From NCBI RefSeq assembly GCF_002159495.1, contig NZ_NFIT01000015.1:1-64000 (forward strand): 64,000 nucleotides of DNA. Direction: 5' to 3'. Each line of letters opens with the position of its first letter. The stretch's first letter is position 1. The notes beneath the pieces are model-generated. The model had not been told where the DNA came from, did no database searches, and saw only the letters and a list, made by a program, of their open reading frames with translations. The position numbers and the translations under genes are program-made. Source of the stretch: Olsenella sp. An293 (GTDB lineage Bacteria; Actinomycetota; Coriobacteriia; Coriobacteriales; Atopobiaceae). Positions 16,919 through 24,061 of the stretch are shown in pieces.

Positions 16919-18067
16919 TCAGCTTGCGGCAATCTCGCGCACGGCGGCGGCCGCGACGTCAACCTCCTCCTCGGTGTTGAACCAGCCGCAGCTCAGGCGC
17001 ACGATGCCCTGGCGCTCGGTCCCCAACGCGCGGTGCATGAGCGGCGCGCAGTGGGCGCCGGCGCGGCACGCGATCCCCCACCCCGAGGACAGCGCGTCGG
17101 CCACCTCCGCCGAGTCGAGCCCGGCCACGCCCACCGCCACGATGGATCCGCAGCGCTCGGGCGCCTCCGGCCAGCCGCCGTACACCGTCACGCCCGGCAC
17201 GCCGGCCACGCCCTCGTAGAGCCTCCGCGCGAGCGCGTGCTCGCGCGCGCCCACCGCCGCGGGCCCGCCGTTCTTCTCGATAAACGCGATGCCCGCCGCA
17301 AGGCCCGCCAGGCCGTGCGCGTTCAACGTCCCCGCCTCCAGGCGCGTGGGCCACTCCTGCGGGTGTCGCCGCTCGAAGGAGTGCACGCCGGAGCCGCCCT
17401 CGGCCCAGGGCCGCACGTCGATGCCCTCTGCCACGGCCATCCCGCCCGTGCCCTGCGGTCCCATGAGGCCCTTGTGGCCGGTGAAGCAGACCACGTCGAG
17501 CCCCATCGCAGCCATGTCCAGCGGCACGGAGCCCGCCGTCTGCGACGCGTCCACCAGGCAGAGCGCCCCGGCCGCGTGCGCTATCTGCGCCGCGCGCGCC
17601 ACGTCAACGAGGTTTCCCGTCACGTTGGAGCCGTGCGTCACCGCCACGAGGCGCGTGCCGGGCGTGACCAGGCGCTCGAGCTCGTGCATGCAAAGGTATC
17701 CGCGCTCGTCGCAGCCAACGTAGACAACCTCGACGCCTCGCTCGTCTGCCAGCCGCGCGAGCGGGCGCAGCACGGAGTTGTGCTCCAGCACCGTGGTGAC
17801 CACGCGGTCGCCTGGCCCCACCAGGCCGGAGAGCGCGGCGTTGAGCGCCGCGGTCGAGTTGGCCGAGAAACACACGTGGTCGGCGCGCGGGCAGCCCAGA
17901 AGCGCCGCAACCGCCTCGCGGCAGCGCCAGACCGTGCGGCCGGCGTCGAGCGCTCCGGCCGACGCGCCGCGCCCCGCGTTGCCGAGCGACCCCATCGCCG
18001 CCACGACGGCGTCCACGACCTCCTGCGGCTTGCGCATCGTCGTCGCCGCGTTGTCCAGGTAGATCAT
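16919..18067 (-). CDS. csdB: class V aminotransferase, cysteine desulfurase/selenocysteine lyase-like
   Basis: PLP enzyme of 382 residues, beginning MIYLDNAATTMRKPQEVV. The PLP-binding Lys is in CFTGHKGLMGPQGTGG, with upstream HGSNVTGN and LVDASQTAG. A C-terminal Cys-containing loop CRAGAHCAPLMHR carries the catalytic Cys. This subgroup occurs beside SelD, YedF and DUF3343 in SDMH loci and should release sulfur or selenium for cofactor assembly; substrate choice is not visible. The ATG is preferred to a GTG 9 bases upstream, which is too close to the AAGGA. Confidence 0.9.
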   Translation of the reverse strand: MIYLDNAATTMRKPQEVVDAVVAAMGSLGNAGRGASAGALDAGRTVWRCREAVAALLGCPRADHVCFSANSTAALNAALSGLVGPGDRVVTTVLEHNSVLRPLARLADERGVEVVYVGCDERGYLCMHELERLVTPGTRLVAVTHGSNVTGNLVDVARAAQIAHAAGALCLVDASQTAGSVPLDMAAMGLDVVCFTGHKGLMGPQGTGGMAVAEGIDVRPWAEGGSGVHSFERRHPQEWPTRLEAGTLNAHGLAGLAAGIAFIEKNGGPAAVGAREHALARRLYEGVAGVPGVTVYGGWPEAPERCGSIVAVGVAGLDSAEVADALSSGWGIACRAGAHCAPLMHRALGTERQGIVRLSCGWFNTEEEVDVAAAAVREIAAS

Positions 18068-18090
18068 CGACCCCACGTCCTTCTCGCCCG

Positions 18091-18123
18091 TCTGTTAGAT
18101 GGGGACTGTCCCCAACTAACAGA
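18091..18123. repeat. TTGGGG-core palindromic element (copy 4)
   Basis: Arms TCTGTTAG.TGGGGAC and GTCCCCAACTAACAGA form a 33-bp inverted repeat. It lies between csdB and the DUF3343 gene; its right arm provides the last codon and the TAG stop of DUF3343. Confidence 0.82.
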
Positions 18124-18367
18124 ACTCCAGGAGCTCGATCACGGCCATGGCCTCCACGGGCACGCCGTCGGCCGCCAGCGCCGCCGCGAGCTCCTCGCGA
18201 GCCTCCGGCGCCGTCTTCCACGCCAGGCCGCAGCCGGCCGCAACCTCGCCGGGCACCGGGATCATCCGCCCGGGGAGGCCCCGCCGCCGGCAGCACTCCT
18301 CGCATGACATCGCCGCCTCCGTGGTGGGAAACGTCACCACCAATGACGGCACCCGCACGCGTGCCAT
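18116..18367 (-). CDS. DUF3343 protein, putative Se/S carrier
   Basis: Small protein of 83 residues. The pattern FPTTEAAMSCEECCRRRGLPGRMIPVPGEV-AAGCGLAW matches DUF3343, in which a short substrate is recognised by a late Gly-Cys-Gly motif (AGCGLAW). It sits between yedF and csdB, the usual SDMH-locus arrangement, and is thought to carry sulfur or selenium. The terminal Cys codon (EFC) and stop lie in the palindromic repeat arm. There is an unusual CEECC cluster near residue 22. Confidence 0.85.
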   Translation of the reverse strand: MARVRVPSLVVTFPTTEAAMSCEECCRRRGLPGRMIPVPGEVAAGCGLAWKTAPEAREELAAALAADGVPVEAMAVIELLEFC

Positions 18368-18382
18368 CGCCCGCGCCCGGCC

Positions 18383-19036
18383 CTAAGGCCTCACCACGAG
18401 GCTTGCGCCCGTGAGACGCTGCGCGATCACGTACATGTTGGTAACCTCGCCCACGGCGAGCCGGTCCGCGATGCCGTAGTGATCGAGGCAGGTGCCGCAG
18501 GTGAGCACCTCCACGCCGGAGGCCGCAAGGCCGCGCAGGTCCTCGAGCGCCGCCGAGCCCTCGCAGCTGAGGTGCGCGCCGCCGTTGTAGAGCAGCACGG
18601 TCGCCGGCAGCTCGTCGAGCTGAGTGAGCGAGTAGACGAAGCTCCCCATGAGCTTGCGCCCCAGGACGTCGTCGCCGGTGCCCATGCACTCGGAGGTGAT
18701 CGCCACCACGACCTTGCGCGCCGCAGGCGCGGCCGCGGACGGCGCGCCCGGCGTCGGCACCTCGCACGTCGCCGACTCGGCCTCCACGTCGCTCACCGCG
18801 AGCGCCGCCGAGGCCGCCACGGTCACGCGCCACTCCTTCTCGCCCAGGCGCTCGCTCGTCACCGTGCAGCCCTTGCCCTCGCCCATGCGCGTGAGGTTCT
18901 GCACCGCGATCTCGTTGTCCACGAGGGTCTCGACCGAGCCCGGGCCAGCCAGCGCGCCCAGCGCCTTCAGCGTCTTCACCACCGGAATCGGGCACGCGTC
19001 CCCGCGCGCGTCGATCGTGAGCACCGTGTCTGCCAT
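18383..19036 (-). CDS. yedF: selenium metabolism protein YedF
   Basis: Protein of 217 residues. The N-terminal TusA/SirA-like domain has the CPxP motif in DARGDACPIPVVKT. The C-terminal DsrE-like domain runs from about residue 112 (VVVAITSECMGTGDDVLGRKLM), with a second Cys pair region LTCGTCLDHYGI. Such proteins accept and relay persulfide or perselenide and are encoded beside SelD and SDMH genes. The start is ATG after GAGAGGAGA. It is 16 bases upstream of DUF3343, so the two are co-transcribed with csdB. Confidence 0.92.
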   Translation of the reverse strand: MADTVLTIDARGDACPIPVVKTLKALGALAGPGSVETLVDNEIAVQNLTRMGEGKGCTVTSERLGEKEWRVTVAASAALAVSDVEAESATCEVPTPGAPSAAAPAARKVVVAITSECMGTGDDVLGRKLMGSFVYSLTQLDELPATVLLYNGGAHLSCEGSAALEDLRGLAASGVEVLTCGTCLDHYGIADRLAVGEVTNMYVIAQRLTGASLVVRP

Positions 19037-19110
19037 GTTGTCTCCTCTCGGCCCGTCCGGGCCTTGCCGGCGGGCTAACGGGGCACCCGCACCTAGTCTC
19101 CTACTCCAAG

Positions 19111-19202
19111 GGTCAAAAAAACACGCATTGGATGAGAACCATCGGCCATCGTCCCAGCCAAACACGACGTGACCCACATCGAATGCGTGTTTTTCCCGAC
19201 CC
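19111..19202 (-). terminator. intrinsic terminator downstream of the DCCP pair
   Basis: GGTCAAAAAAACACGCATTGGATG (19111-19134) pairs with CATCGAATGCGTGTTTTTCCCGACC (19177-19201). On the minus strand the stem ends with GTGTTTTTTT, a good U-tract. It separates the DCCP unit from yedF-DUF3343-csdB. Confidence 0.7.
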
Positions 19203-19206
19203 CTCC

Positions 19207-19986
19207 CTACTCCAGCTCCAGCGCCATGAGCGCCGCGCCCAGCGCCCCGGCGTAGCGCGCCTCCGGGCACGTCGCCACGGGTGCGCCGAGCTTCTCGCCC
19301 AAGAGCTCGACCACAAGCTCGTTGTCACAAAGCCCACCTGTGAGATAGTACGGCGTCGCGCCGCCCGCAGACCCCACGAGCGTCGCCACGCGGCAAACAA
19401 CGCTCTCGATCACGCCGCGGGCGATGTTCTCCCGCGGCTCCCCGCGGCCCACGAGGCTGATGACCTCACTTTCCGCAAACACGGTACACATGCTCGTGAT
19501 CTGCGTCGGCTCGCCTGAACGAGCCAGCGCGGAGAGCTCGTCGTGCCCCGCCCCCAGCCGGTCCGCCATGATCTCCAGAAACCGACCGGTTCCCGCCGCG
19601 CACTTGTCGTTCATCACGAACTTAATCACACGACCGGCGCGCAGACGGATGACCTTGGTGTCCTGACCACCCACGTCGATCACGGTGCCTTCATCCCCAA
19701 AGAGTCGCGCCGCCCCGAGGCCGTGACACGTGATCTCGGTCACGACCTTGTCCGCGTACGGAACGGCCACGCGCCCGTAGCCGGTGGCGACCAAGCGCGC
19801 ATCGCCGGCACAGAGCGAGAACCCCGCCGCCTCGAGCGTCGCACGCGCCCGCTCGGCGGCGTCCACGCTGGAGAAGCCCGTGGGCATGAGCTCGGCATGC
19901 ACAAGCGAGCCGTCGGCGTCCACCACGGCCACCTTGGTCGCCGTGGAGCCGATGTCAACGCCTATGCCCAAACGCCCGGCAGACAC
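19207..19986 (-). CDS. BadF/BcrA-type ATPase, activator of double-cubane protein
   Basis: ASKHA-fold ATPase of 259 residues. Phosphate-binding motifs are GVDIGSTATKVAVV and VIDVGGQDTKVI. Two Cys for a bridging [4Fe-4S] cluster are in NDKCAAGTGRFLE and TSMCTVFAESEV. These enzymes (HgdC/YjiL, DCCP reductase) drive electrons at low potential into a partner iron-sulfur protein at the cost of ATP. The partner is the gene just upstream, 15 bases away. The pair resembles YjiL/YjiM. Confidence 0.9.
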   Translation of the reverse strand: MSAGRLGIGVDIGSTATKVAVVDADGSLVHAELMPTGFSSVDAAERARATLEAAGFSLCAGDARLVATGYGRVAVPYADKVVTEITCHGLGAARLFGDEGTVIDVGGQDTKVIRLRAGRVIKFVMNDKCAAGTGRFLEIMADRLGAGHDELSALARSGEPTQITSMCTVFAESEVISLVGRGEPRENIARGVIESVVCRVATLVGSAGGATPYYLTGGLCDNELVVELLGEKLGAPVATCPEARYAGALGAALMALELE

Positions 19987-20001
19987 GTACTTCTCGCCCC
20001 T

Positions 20002-21165
20002 CTACAGCGTCTCGATGAACGCGGCGATGCGCGTCTCCAGCTGGCCGAGGTCGCCGGCGGAGTAATCGGTTTCCACTTTCATGTAAGGGATCCCCGCCCC
20101 CTCGACGGCGCGCTCCACCCGTGCGGACTCGACGTTGAAGGTATGGCACGCCGTGAGCACGCACTCGATCACGCCGTCCACCTGGTACTTCTCGGCCATC
20201 TCGAGCGTCGCGGCAAAGCGGTCGTCGTTGGGCGTCATGACGGAGCAGTTGATCTTGAGGTAGCGCTCGGCGATGGCGCGCAGGATGTCCGGCGCGTCCT
20301 CGTCCACCATGAAGCGGTTGGTGCGCTCGCCGGAGCAGTCGTCCTCGCAGACCACCACGCCGCCGTTGCGCTCGATGGTGGCGCCCACCTTGTTGATGAC
20401 GCCGCCGACGGGGCAGCCCGTGATGAGGATGCGCTTGGCTCCCGCGCCGATGGGACTGCCGACCTCGGCGGCCTCCGCGCGGCGCTGCTCGCAGAGGCGC
20501 TCGAGGCTCTCCACGTAGGCGCGCACGTCAAAGTTGAACGTCCCGGCGAACATCGTGCTCATGAGCTCCACGCCGCTCATCGCGGGCGGCACGCTCCGCT
20601 GCAGGTCGTAGAGGGCCAGGATCGCGCGACGCAAACGGTTGCGCAGACGCGCGGCCTCGCGCAGTGCGTCGTCGGTAATCTGGATGCCGTAGAGCCGCTC
20701 GAGCGCCTCCTTGAGGCCAACGACCTCCTGGTACCAGCCCTCGCGCTCATGCGCGCGGGAACGGCCCTGCGGCAGGTGCAGCACGTAGATGGGCTTGAGC
20801 TCGTTCAGCAGCTCGTACATCTTCTTCTTGCCGTCACAGGTCGTCTCGCCCACGATGAGGTCGGAGAAGTGCGTGAACGGGCACTTCTGCGAGTACGCGA
20901 AACCGTAGGTTGACTTGATCAGCGGGCAGAGGTTGGCCGGCAGGACCTCCTCGGCCACGGGGATGACCTCGTCGGAGGTGCCGCAGAGCCCCACGCCCGA
21001 GGCGCCGGCCGCGTCTATCACCTCAAGCGGCGTGTAGCTGCAGAGATAGCCCACCAGACGACCGCCCGCCTGCTTGAAGTCCTTTACCTTGAGGAAGCTC
21101 TGACGGCGCTGCTCGTTGAACTCCTCGAAGGTGCGCGGCAGCTCGATGGTGGCAGCGTCGGTCAT
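20002..21165 (-). CDS. 2-hydroxyacyl-CoA dehydratase-like double-cubane cluster protein
   Basis: Protein of 387 residues of the HgdB/YjiM family. Candidate cluster ligands are spread as GLCGTSDEV, ANLCPLIKSTYGF, SQKCPFTHF, GETTCDGKKKMYEL, TGCPVGG and CEDDCSGER. The CDGKKKMYELL motif and single-polypeptide form fit the double-cubane [Fe8S9] proteins, which with an ATPase reduce small molecules such as acetylene (Jeoung and Dobbek). No separate alpha/beta dehydratase subunits are present. Physiological substrate unknown. Start ATG after GGGGAGGG. Divergent from yqeC across palindromic operators. Confidence 0.85.
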   Translation of the reverse strand: MTDAATIELPRTFEEFNEQRRQSFLKVKDFKQAGGRLVGYLCSYTPLEVIDAAGASGVGLCGTSDEVIPVAEEVLPANLCPLIKSTYGFAYSQKCPFTHFSDLIVGETTCDGKKKMYELLNELKPIYVLHLPQGRSRAHEREGWYQEVVGLKEALERLYGIQITDDALREAARLRNRLRRAILALYDLQRSVPPAMSGVELMSTMFAGTFNFDVRAYVESLERLCEQRRAEAAEVGSPIGAGAKRILITGCPVGGVINKVGATIERNGGVVVCEDDCSGERTNRFMVDEDAPDILRAIAERYLKINCSVMTPNDDRFAATLEMAEKYQVDGVIECVLTACHTFNVESARVERAVEGAGIPYMKVETDYSAGDLGQLETRIAAFIETL

Positions 21166-21193
21166 GGGCCCTCCCCGGGTCTGGTCAAAAAAG

Positions 21194-21245
21194 TGTTTGG
21201 TATCCAAACAAAGAGTAATACAGCGTTGTAGTTTGGAAACTACAA
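21194..21245. promoter_or_regulatory. divergent promoter region with two operator-like palindromes
   Basis: TGTTTGGTATCCAAACA (21194-21210) and TTGTAGTTTGGAAACTACAA (21226-21245) lie between the divergent DCCP-like gene and yqeC. Both resemble the 16604-16631 palindrome in having a TTTGGAAA-like centre. A shared regulator is possible. Confidence 0.6.
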
Positions 21246-21295
21246 TGACTGTGAGCGGTAGGATAGCTTCGAGGAACATCGTCGAGGAGGTGCGC

Positions 21296-21955
21296 GTGAC
21301 ACTTGCGGAGGTGTTGGGCGTGAGCACGGGCGTGACGTCGGTCATAGGCAGCGGTGGCAAGACGTCGCTTCTGGCGGCGCTCGCGCGCGAGCTGCCGGGC
21401 ACGGTCGTGCTCACCACCACGACGCACATCCTGCCGTTCGCGGGCGTGCCGCTCGTGACCTCAGCCGACGCCGACGACGTGCGCGCGGCGCTCGCGGAGT
21501 CGCGCGTCGTCTGCGTGGGCTCGCAGGCCGAGAAGGACGGCAAGCTCGTGACTCCCAAGCTGGGCATGGACGTCCTCGCCGAGCTCGCGGACCACGTCCT
21601 CGTGGAGGCCGACGGCTCGCGGCGGCTCCCCCTCAAGGCGCACGCCCCCTGGGAGCCCGTCATCCCCGCGTGCTCGGGACGCACGGTCATCGTATTCGGC
21701 GCGTCCGGCCTCGGCCATCCCGTCCGCGACGTCGTCCATCGCCCGGAGCTCTTCTGCGAACTCGTCGGCTGCGCGCCTGACGACTCCGCCACCCCGGAGC
21801 TCGTGGCGCGCGCCGCAAATGCCGAGGCCCTCGCCGACGTCGCCCTCGTCAACCAGGCTGATGCCGCTCCGGAGGCGGCCCGCGATCTCGCCGCCCTTCT
21901 CGCTACCCCGGCCTATGTGGGCAGCGTCCGCGCCGGAACAATCACCCTGCCCTAA
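21296..21955 (+). CDS. yqeC: YqeC, selenium-dependent hydroxylase accessory protein
   Basis: Protein of 219 residues. The N-terminal GTSVIGSGGKTSLLAALA-like P-loop (here SVIGSGGKTSLL), TTTTHILPF and the segment VEADGSRRLPLKAHAPWEPV identify the YqeC family (TIGR03172), known from SDMH clusters. The start is a GTG behind a perfect GAGGAGG; an upstream ATG at 21245 lies inside an operator and is less likely. Biochemical role in cofactor maturation is not established. Confidence 0.9.
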   Translation: MTLAEVLGVSTGVTSVIGSGGKTSLLAALARELPGTVVLTTTTHILPFAGVPLVTSADADDVRAALAESRVVCVGSQAEKDGKLVTPKLGMDVLAELADHVLVEADGSRRLPLKAHAPWEPVIPACSGRTVIVFGASGLGHPVRDVVHRPELFCELVGCAPDDSATPELVARAANAEALADVALVNQADAAPEAARDLAALLATPAYVGSVRAGTITLP

Positions 21956-22030
21956 CGCCCGCCCCCAGCGGCCCGCCCCACCTCTCGGCAGGCTCATTAT
22001 TCTCGGTTGCTTTCTGAGGACCGAAACGGC

Positions 22031-22097
22031 GACGCCCGCCGACTTCCTAAGCGGGAGTTTCTCGAAGAGCGCTCCTGCGTGGAAGTCGGCGGGCGTC
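22031..22097. terminator. large bidirectional hairpin between yqeC and ridA
   Basis: A perfect 17-bp stem GACGCCCGCCGACTTCC/GGAAGTCGGCGGGCGTC encloses a smaller stem (GCGGGAG/CTCCTGC). It lies between convergent genes and probably ends both transcripts. Confidence 0.7.
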
Positions 22098-22116
22098 CCC
22101 ATCGGTGAGGCTCTGC

Positions 22117-22503
22117 CTACAGGTAGGCCACGGCCTTGATCTCGACCTTGGCGGCCTTGGGCAGCGCGGCCACCTCGAAGGCGGCGCGGCTGGGATACGG
22201 CGCCGTGAAGAACTCGCCGTAGACCTCGTTCATCGCCGCGAAGTCCGCGATGTCGTCGAGAAGGACGGTGACCTCGGCGACGTCGGCCATGGAGGCGCCG
22301 GCGGCCTCGAGGATGTTCTTGATGTTGGTCAGGCTCTGACGGGTCTGGGCCTGGATGTCCTCGCCGGCGAACTCGCCGGTGGCCGGGTCGATCGGCAGCT
22401 GGCCGGACACGTGGATCGCACGGGTCGCGGGAGCGGCCACCGCCGCGGAGTAGGGGCCGAGCGCCGCGGGCGCCTTGTCGGTGACGATTGCCTCGATTGC
22501 CAT
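22117..22503 (-). CDS. ridA: RidA-family enamine/imine deaminase
   Basis: Protein of 128 residues of the RidA/YjgF family. Signatures are GPYSAAV, IHVSGQLPIDP, TRQSLTNIKNILEAAG and the C-terminal PYPSRAAFEVAALPKAAKVEIKAVA with the substrate-binding Arg. RidA hydrolyses 2-aminoacrylate and related enamines to 2-oxo acids and ammonia. YgeX-type lyases make 2-aminoacrylate, so its presence in the same purine-degradation cluster is functionally sensible. Start ATG after AGAAGGAGAAGAAC. It ends the leftward operon. Confidence 0.93.
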   Translation of the reverse strand: MAIEAIVTDKAPAALGPYSAAVAAPATRAIHVSGQLPIDPATGEFAGEDIQAQTRQSLTNIKNILEAAGASMADVAEVTVLLDDIADFAAMNEVYGEFFTAPYPSRAAFEVAALPKAAKVEIKAVAYL

Positions 22504-22523
22504 GTTCTTCTCCTTCTGCTTGA

Positions 22524-22537
22524 GGGGGACGTCCCCC
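22524..22537. repeat. short perfect palindrome, GGGGGACGTCCCCC
   Basis: A 14-bp perfect palindrome lies 20 bases upstream of ridA in the hyuA-ridA spacer. It resembles a minimal core of the TTGGGGACAGTCCCCAA family. Confidence 0.6.
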
Positions 22538-22557
22538 ACTTTACGACTGACTGTTGA

Positions 22558-23931
22558 CTATCTTGCCACGTAGCGGCCGGGGGTGGCGCCACAGGGCTCG
22601 CCGTCGCGGGCCACGAGCTCGCCGCCCACGTAGACGAGGTGCGCGCGGCCGTGCGCCTCGAAGCCCTCCCACGGCGTGTAGTCCACGGCCTGGTGCTGGG
22701 TCGCGGCCGAAATCACCCAGCGGGCCGACGGATCCCACACGCAGACGTCGGCGGCCGCGCCCACGGCGAGCCGACCGCGCTCCGGCCACAGGCCGAAGGT
22801 GCGCGCCGGGCCCTCCGCCAGCAGGCGGCAGAGTCCCTCGGGGCCGAGCTGGCCCTCAAAGGTCGTGGCCATCACGGCCGGCCGGTGCTCGATGCCGGGA
22901 CCTCCGTTGGGGATCTTGGTGAAGTCGCCGCGGCCGCGGTCCTTCTGGCCGCGCAGGTTGAACGAGCAGTGGTCCGTCGCGATGGAGTCGACCTCGCCGG
23001 AGAGCACCGCCTCGCGGAGGGCCCGCACGTCGGCCGGCTTGCGCAGCGGCGGGCTCATCACGTACTTGGCGCCCGCGAAGCCGTCGTCGCCCGCCTCGAG
23101 GTAGCGCGTGTCGTCGAGCGTGAGGTACTGCGGGCAGGTCTCCACGTAAATGCCCCCCTGGCCGCGGTTGCGGGCGGCACGCACGGCGAGAAGACCGAGC
23201 TCCGTGGAGAGGTGCACCACGTTCACGCGCGCGCCGGCAATGCGGGCCAGGTAGAGCAGGCGGGAGACCGCGTCCGCCTCGGCCTCGGCCGGACGGGAGA
23301 GCGGATGCCCCTCCGGTCCTGTGATGCCCTCGGCGAGCACCCGACGCTGCAACTCGTTCACCACGTCGCCGTTCTCGCAGTGAACGCAGAGCACGGCGTC
23401 CAAGTCGCGGACAACCTCCAGGCAGCGCAGCGTCTCGGCGTCCGTGAGCCGCAGGTGGTCGTAGGCGAGGTAGGTCTTGAAGCTGCTCACTCCCGCCTCG
23501 CGCATGCGGCGCATCTGAGCCGGCGAGTCCTCGCCCCACTCGGCGATCGCCATGTGAAAGCCGTAGTTGGCCGTGCAGCCCGCGCCCGACGCCGCGCGCG
23601 CCTGCCACTCGGCCAGCGCCTCGTCCATCGTGACGCCGCGATCGGCCGTGGCGTAGTCCACGATGCAGGTGGTGCCACCGCAGGCCGCGGCGCGCGTGCC
23701 GGTCTCGAAGCTGTCGGCCGTCCAGTCCATGCCGGTCCAGCACTGCAGGTGCGTGTGCGCGTCGATGAAGCCGGGGAACACCCAGCAACCCGCCACGTCC
23801 TCGACCTCGTCGCCGGGCGCGGGCTCGATGCGGGCCGCCAGGCCCACGATCTTGTCGCCTTCCAGCGCGAGGTCGCCGCGGCGAAGGCCATCAGGCGTGA
23901 CCAGCGTGCCGTTTGCGAGAATCCTTCTCAT
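22558..23931 (-). CDS. hyuA: dihydropyrimidinase/hydantoinase family amidohydrolase
   Basis: Cyclic-amidohydrolase of 457 residues. Metal-binding motif FIDAHTHLQCW, the carbamylated Lys in SSFKTYLAYDH, His in VHCENGDV and VVHLSTE, and Asp in SIATDHCSFN are in place. It belongs to the hyuA/ygeZ/ssnA neighbourhood of anaerobic purine breakdown and would open a cyclic ureide or hydantoin ring. Its promoter must lie in or next to the 111-bp perfect hairpin directly upstream. Confidence 0.9.
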   Translation of the reverse strand: MRRILANGTLVTPDGLRRGDLALEGDKIVGLAARIEPAPGDEVEDVAGCWVFPGFIDAHTHLQCWTGMDWTADSFETGTRAAACGGTTCIVDYATADRGVTMDEALAEWQARAASGAGCTANYGFHMAIAEWGEDSPAQMRRMREAGVSSFKTYLAYDHLRLTDAETLRCLEVVRDLDAVLCVHCENGDVVNELQRRVLAEGITGPEGHPLSRPAEAEADAVSRLLYLARIAGARVNVVHLSTELGLLAVRAARNRGQGGIYVETCPQYLTLDDTRYLEAGDDGFAGAKYVMSPPLRKPADVRALREAVLSGEVDSIATDHCSFNLRGQKDRGRGDFTKIPNGGPGIEHRPAVMATTFEGQLGPEGLCRLLAEGPARTFGLWPERGRLAVGAAADVCVWDPSARWVISAATQHQAVDYTPWEGFEAHGRAHLVYVGGELVARDGEPCGATPGRYVAR

Positions 23932-23950
23932 CGGCTCTCCCCTCCTCTCG

Positions 23951-24061
23951 TATTTGACAGTGGCGGAAGGCTTGACAGTGGCGTCAGGTTATATTGTCAA
24001 ATCATTCCGATTTGACAATATAACCTGACGCCACTGTCAAGCCTTCCGCCACTGTCAAATA
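23951..24061. repeat. 111-bp perfect hairpin (52-bp arms, 7-base loop)
   Basis: The left arm 23951-24002 begins TATTTGACAGTGGCGG; the right arm 24010-24061 is its exact reverse complement; the loop is CATTCCG. Each arm holds two direct TTGACAGTGGCG words plus TTATATTGTCAAAT. The element supplies the last codon and TGA stop of the mocA-like gene and lies just upstream of hyuA. It may be a MITE-like insertion, an operator array or a terminator. Confidence 0.9.
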
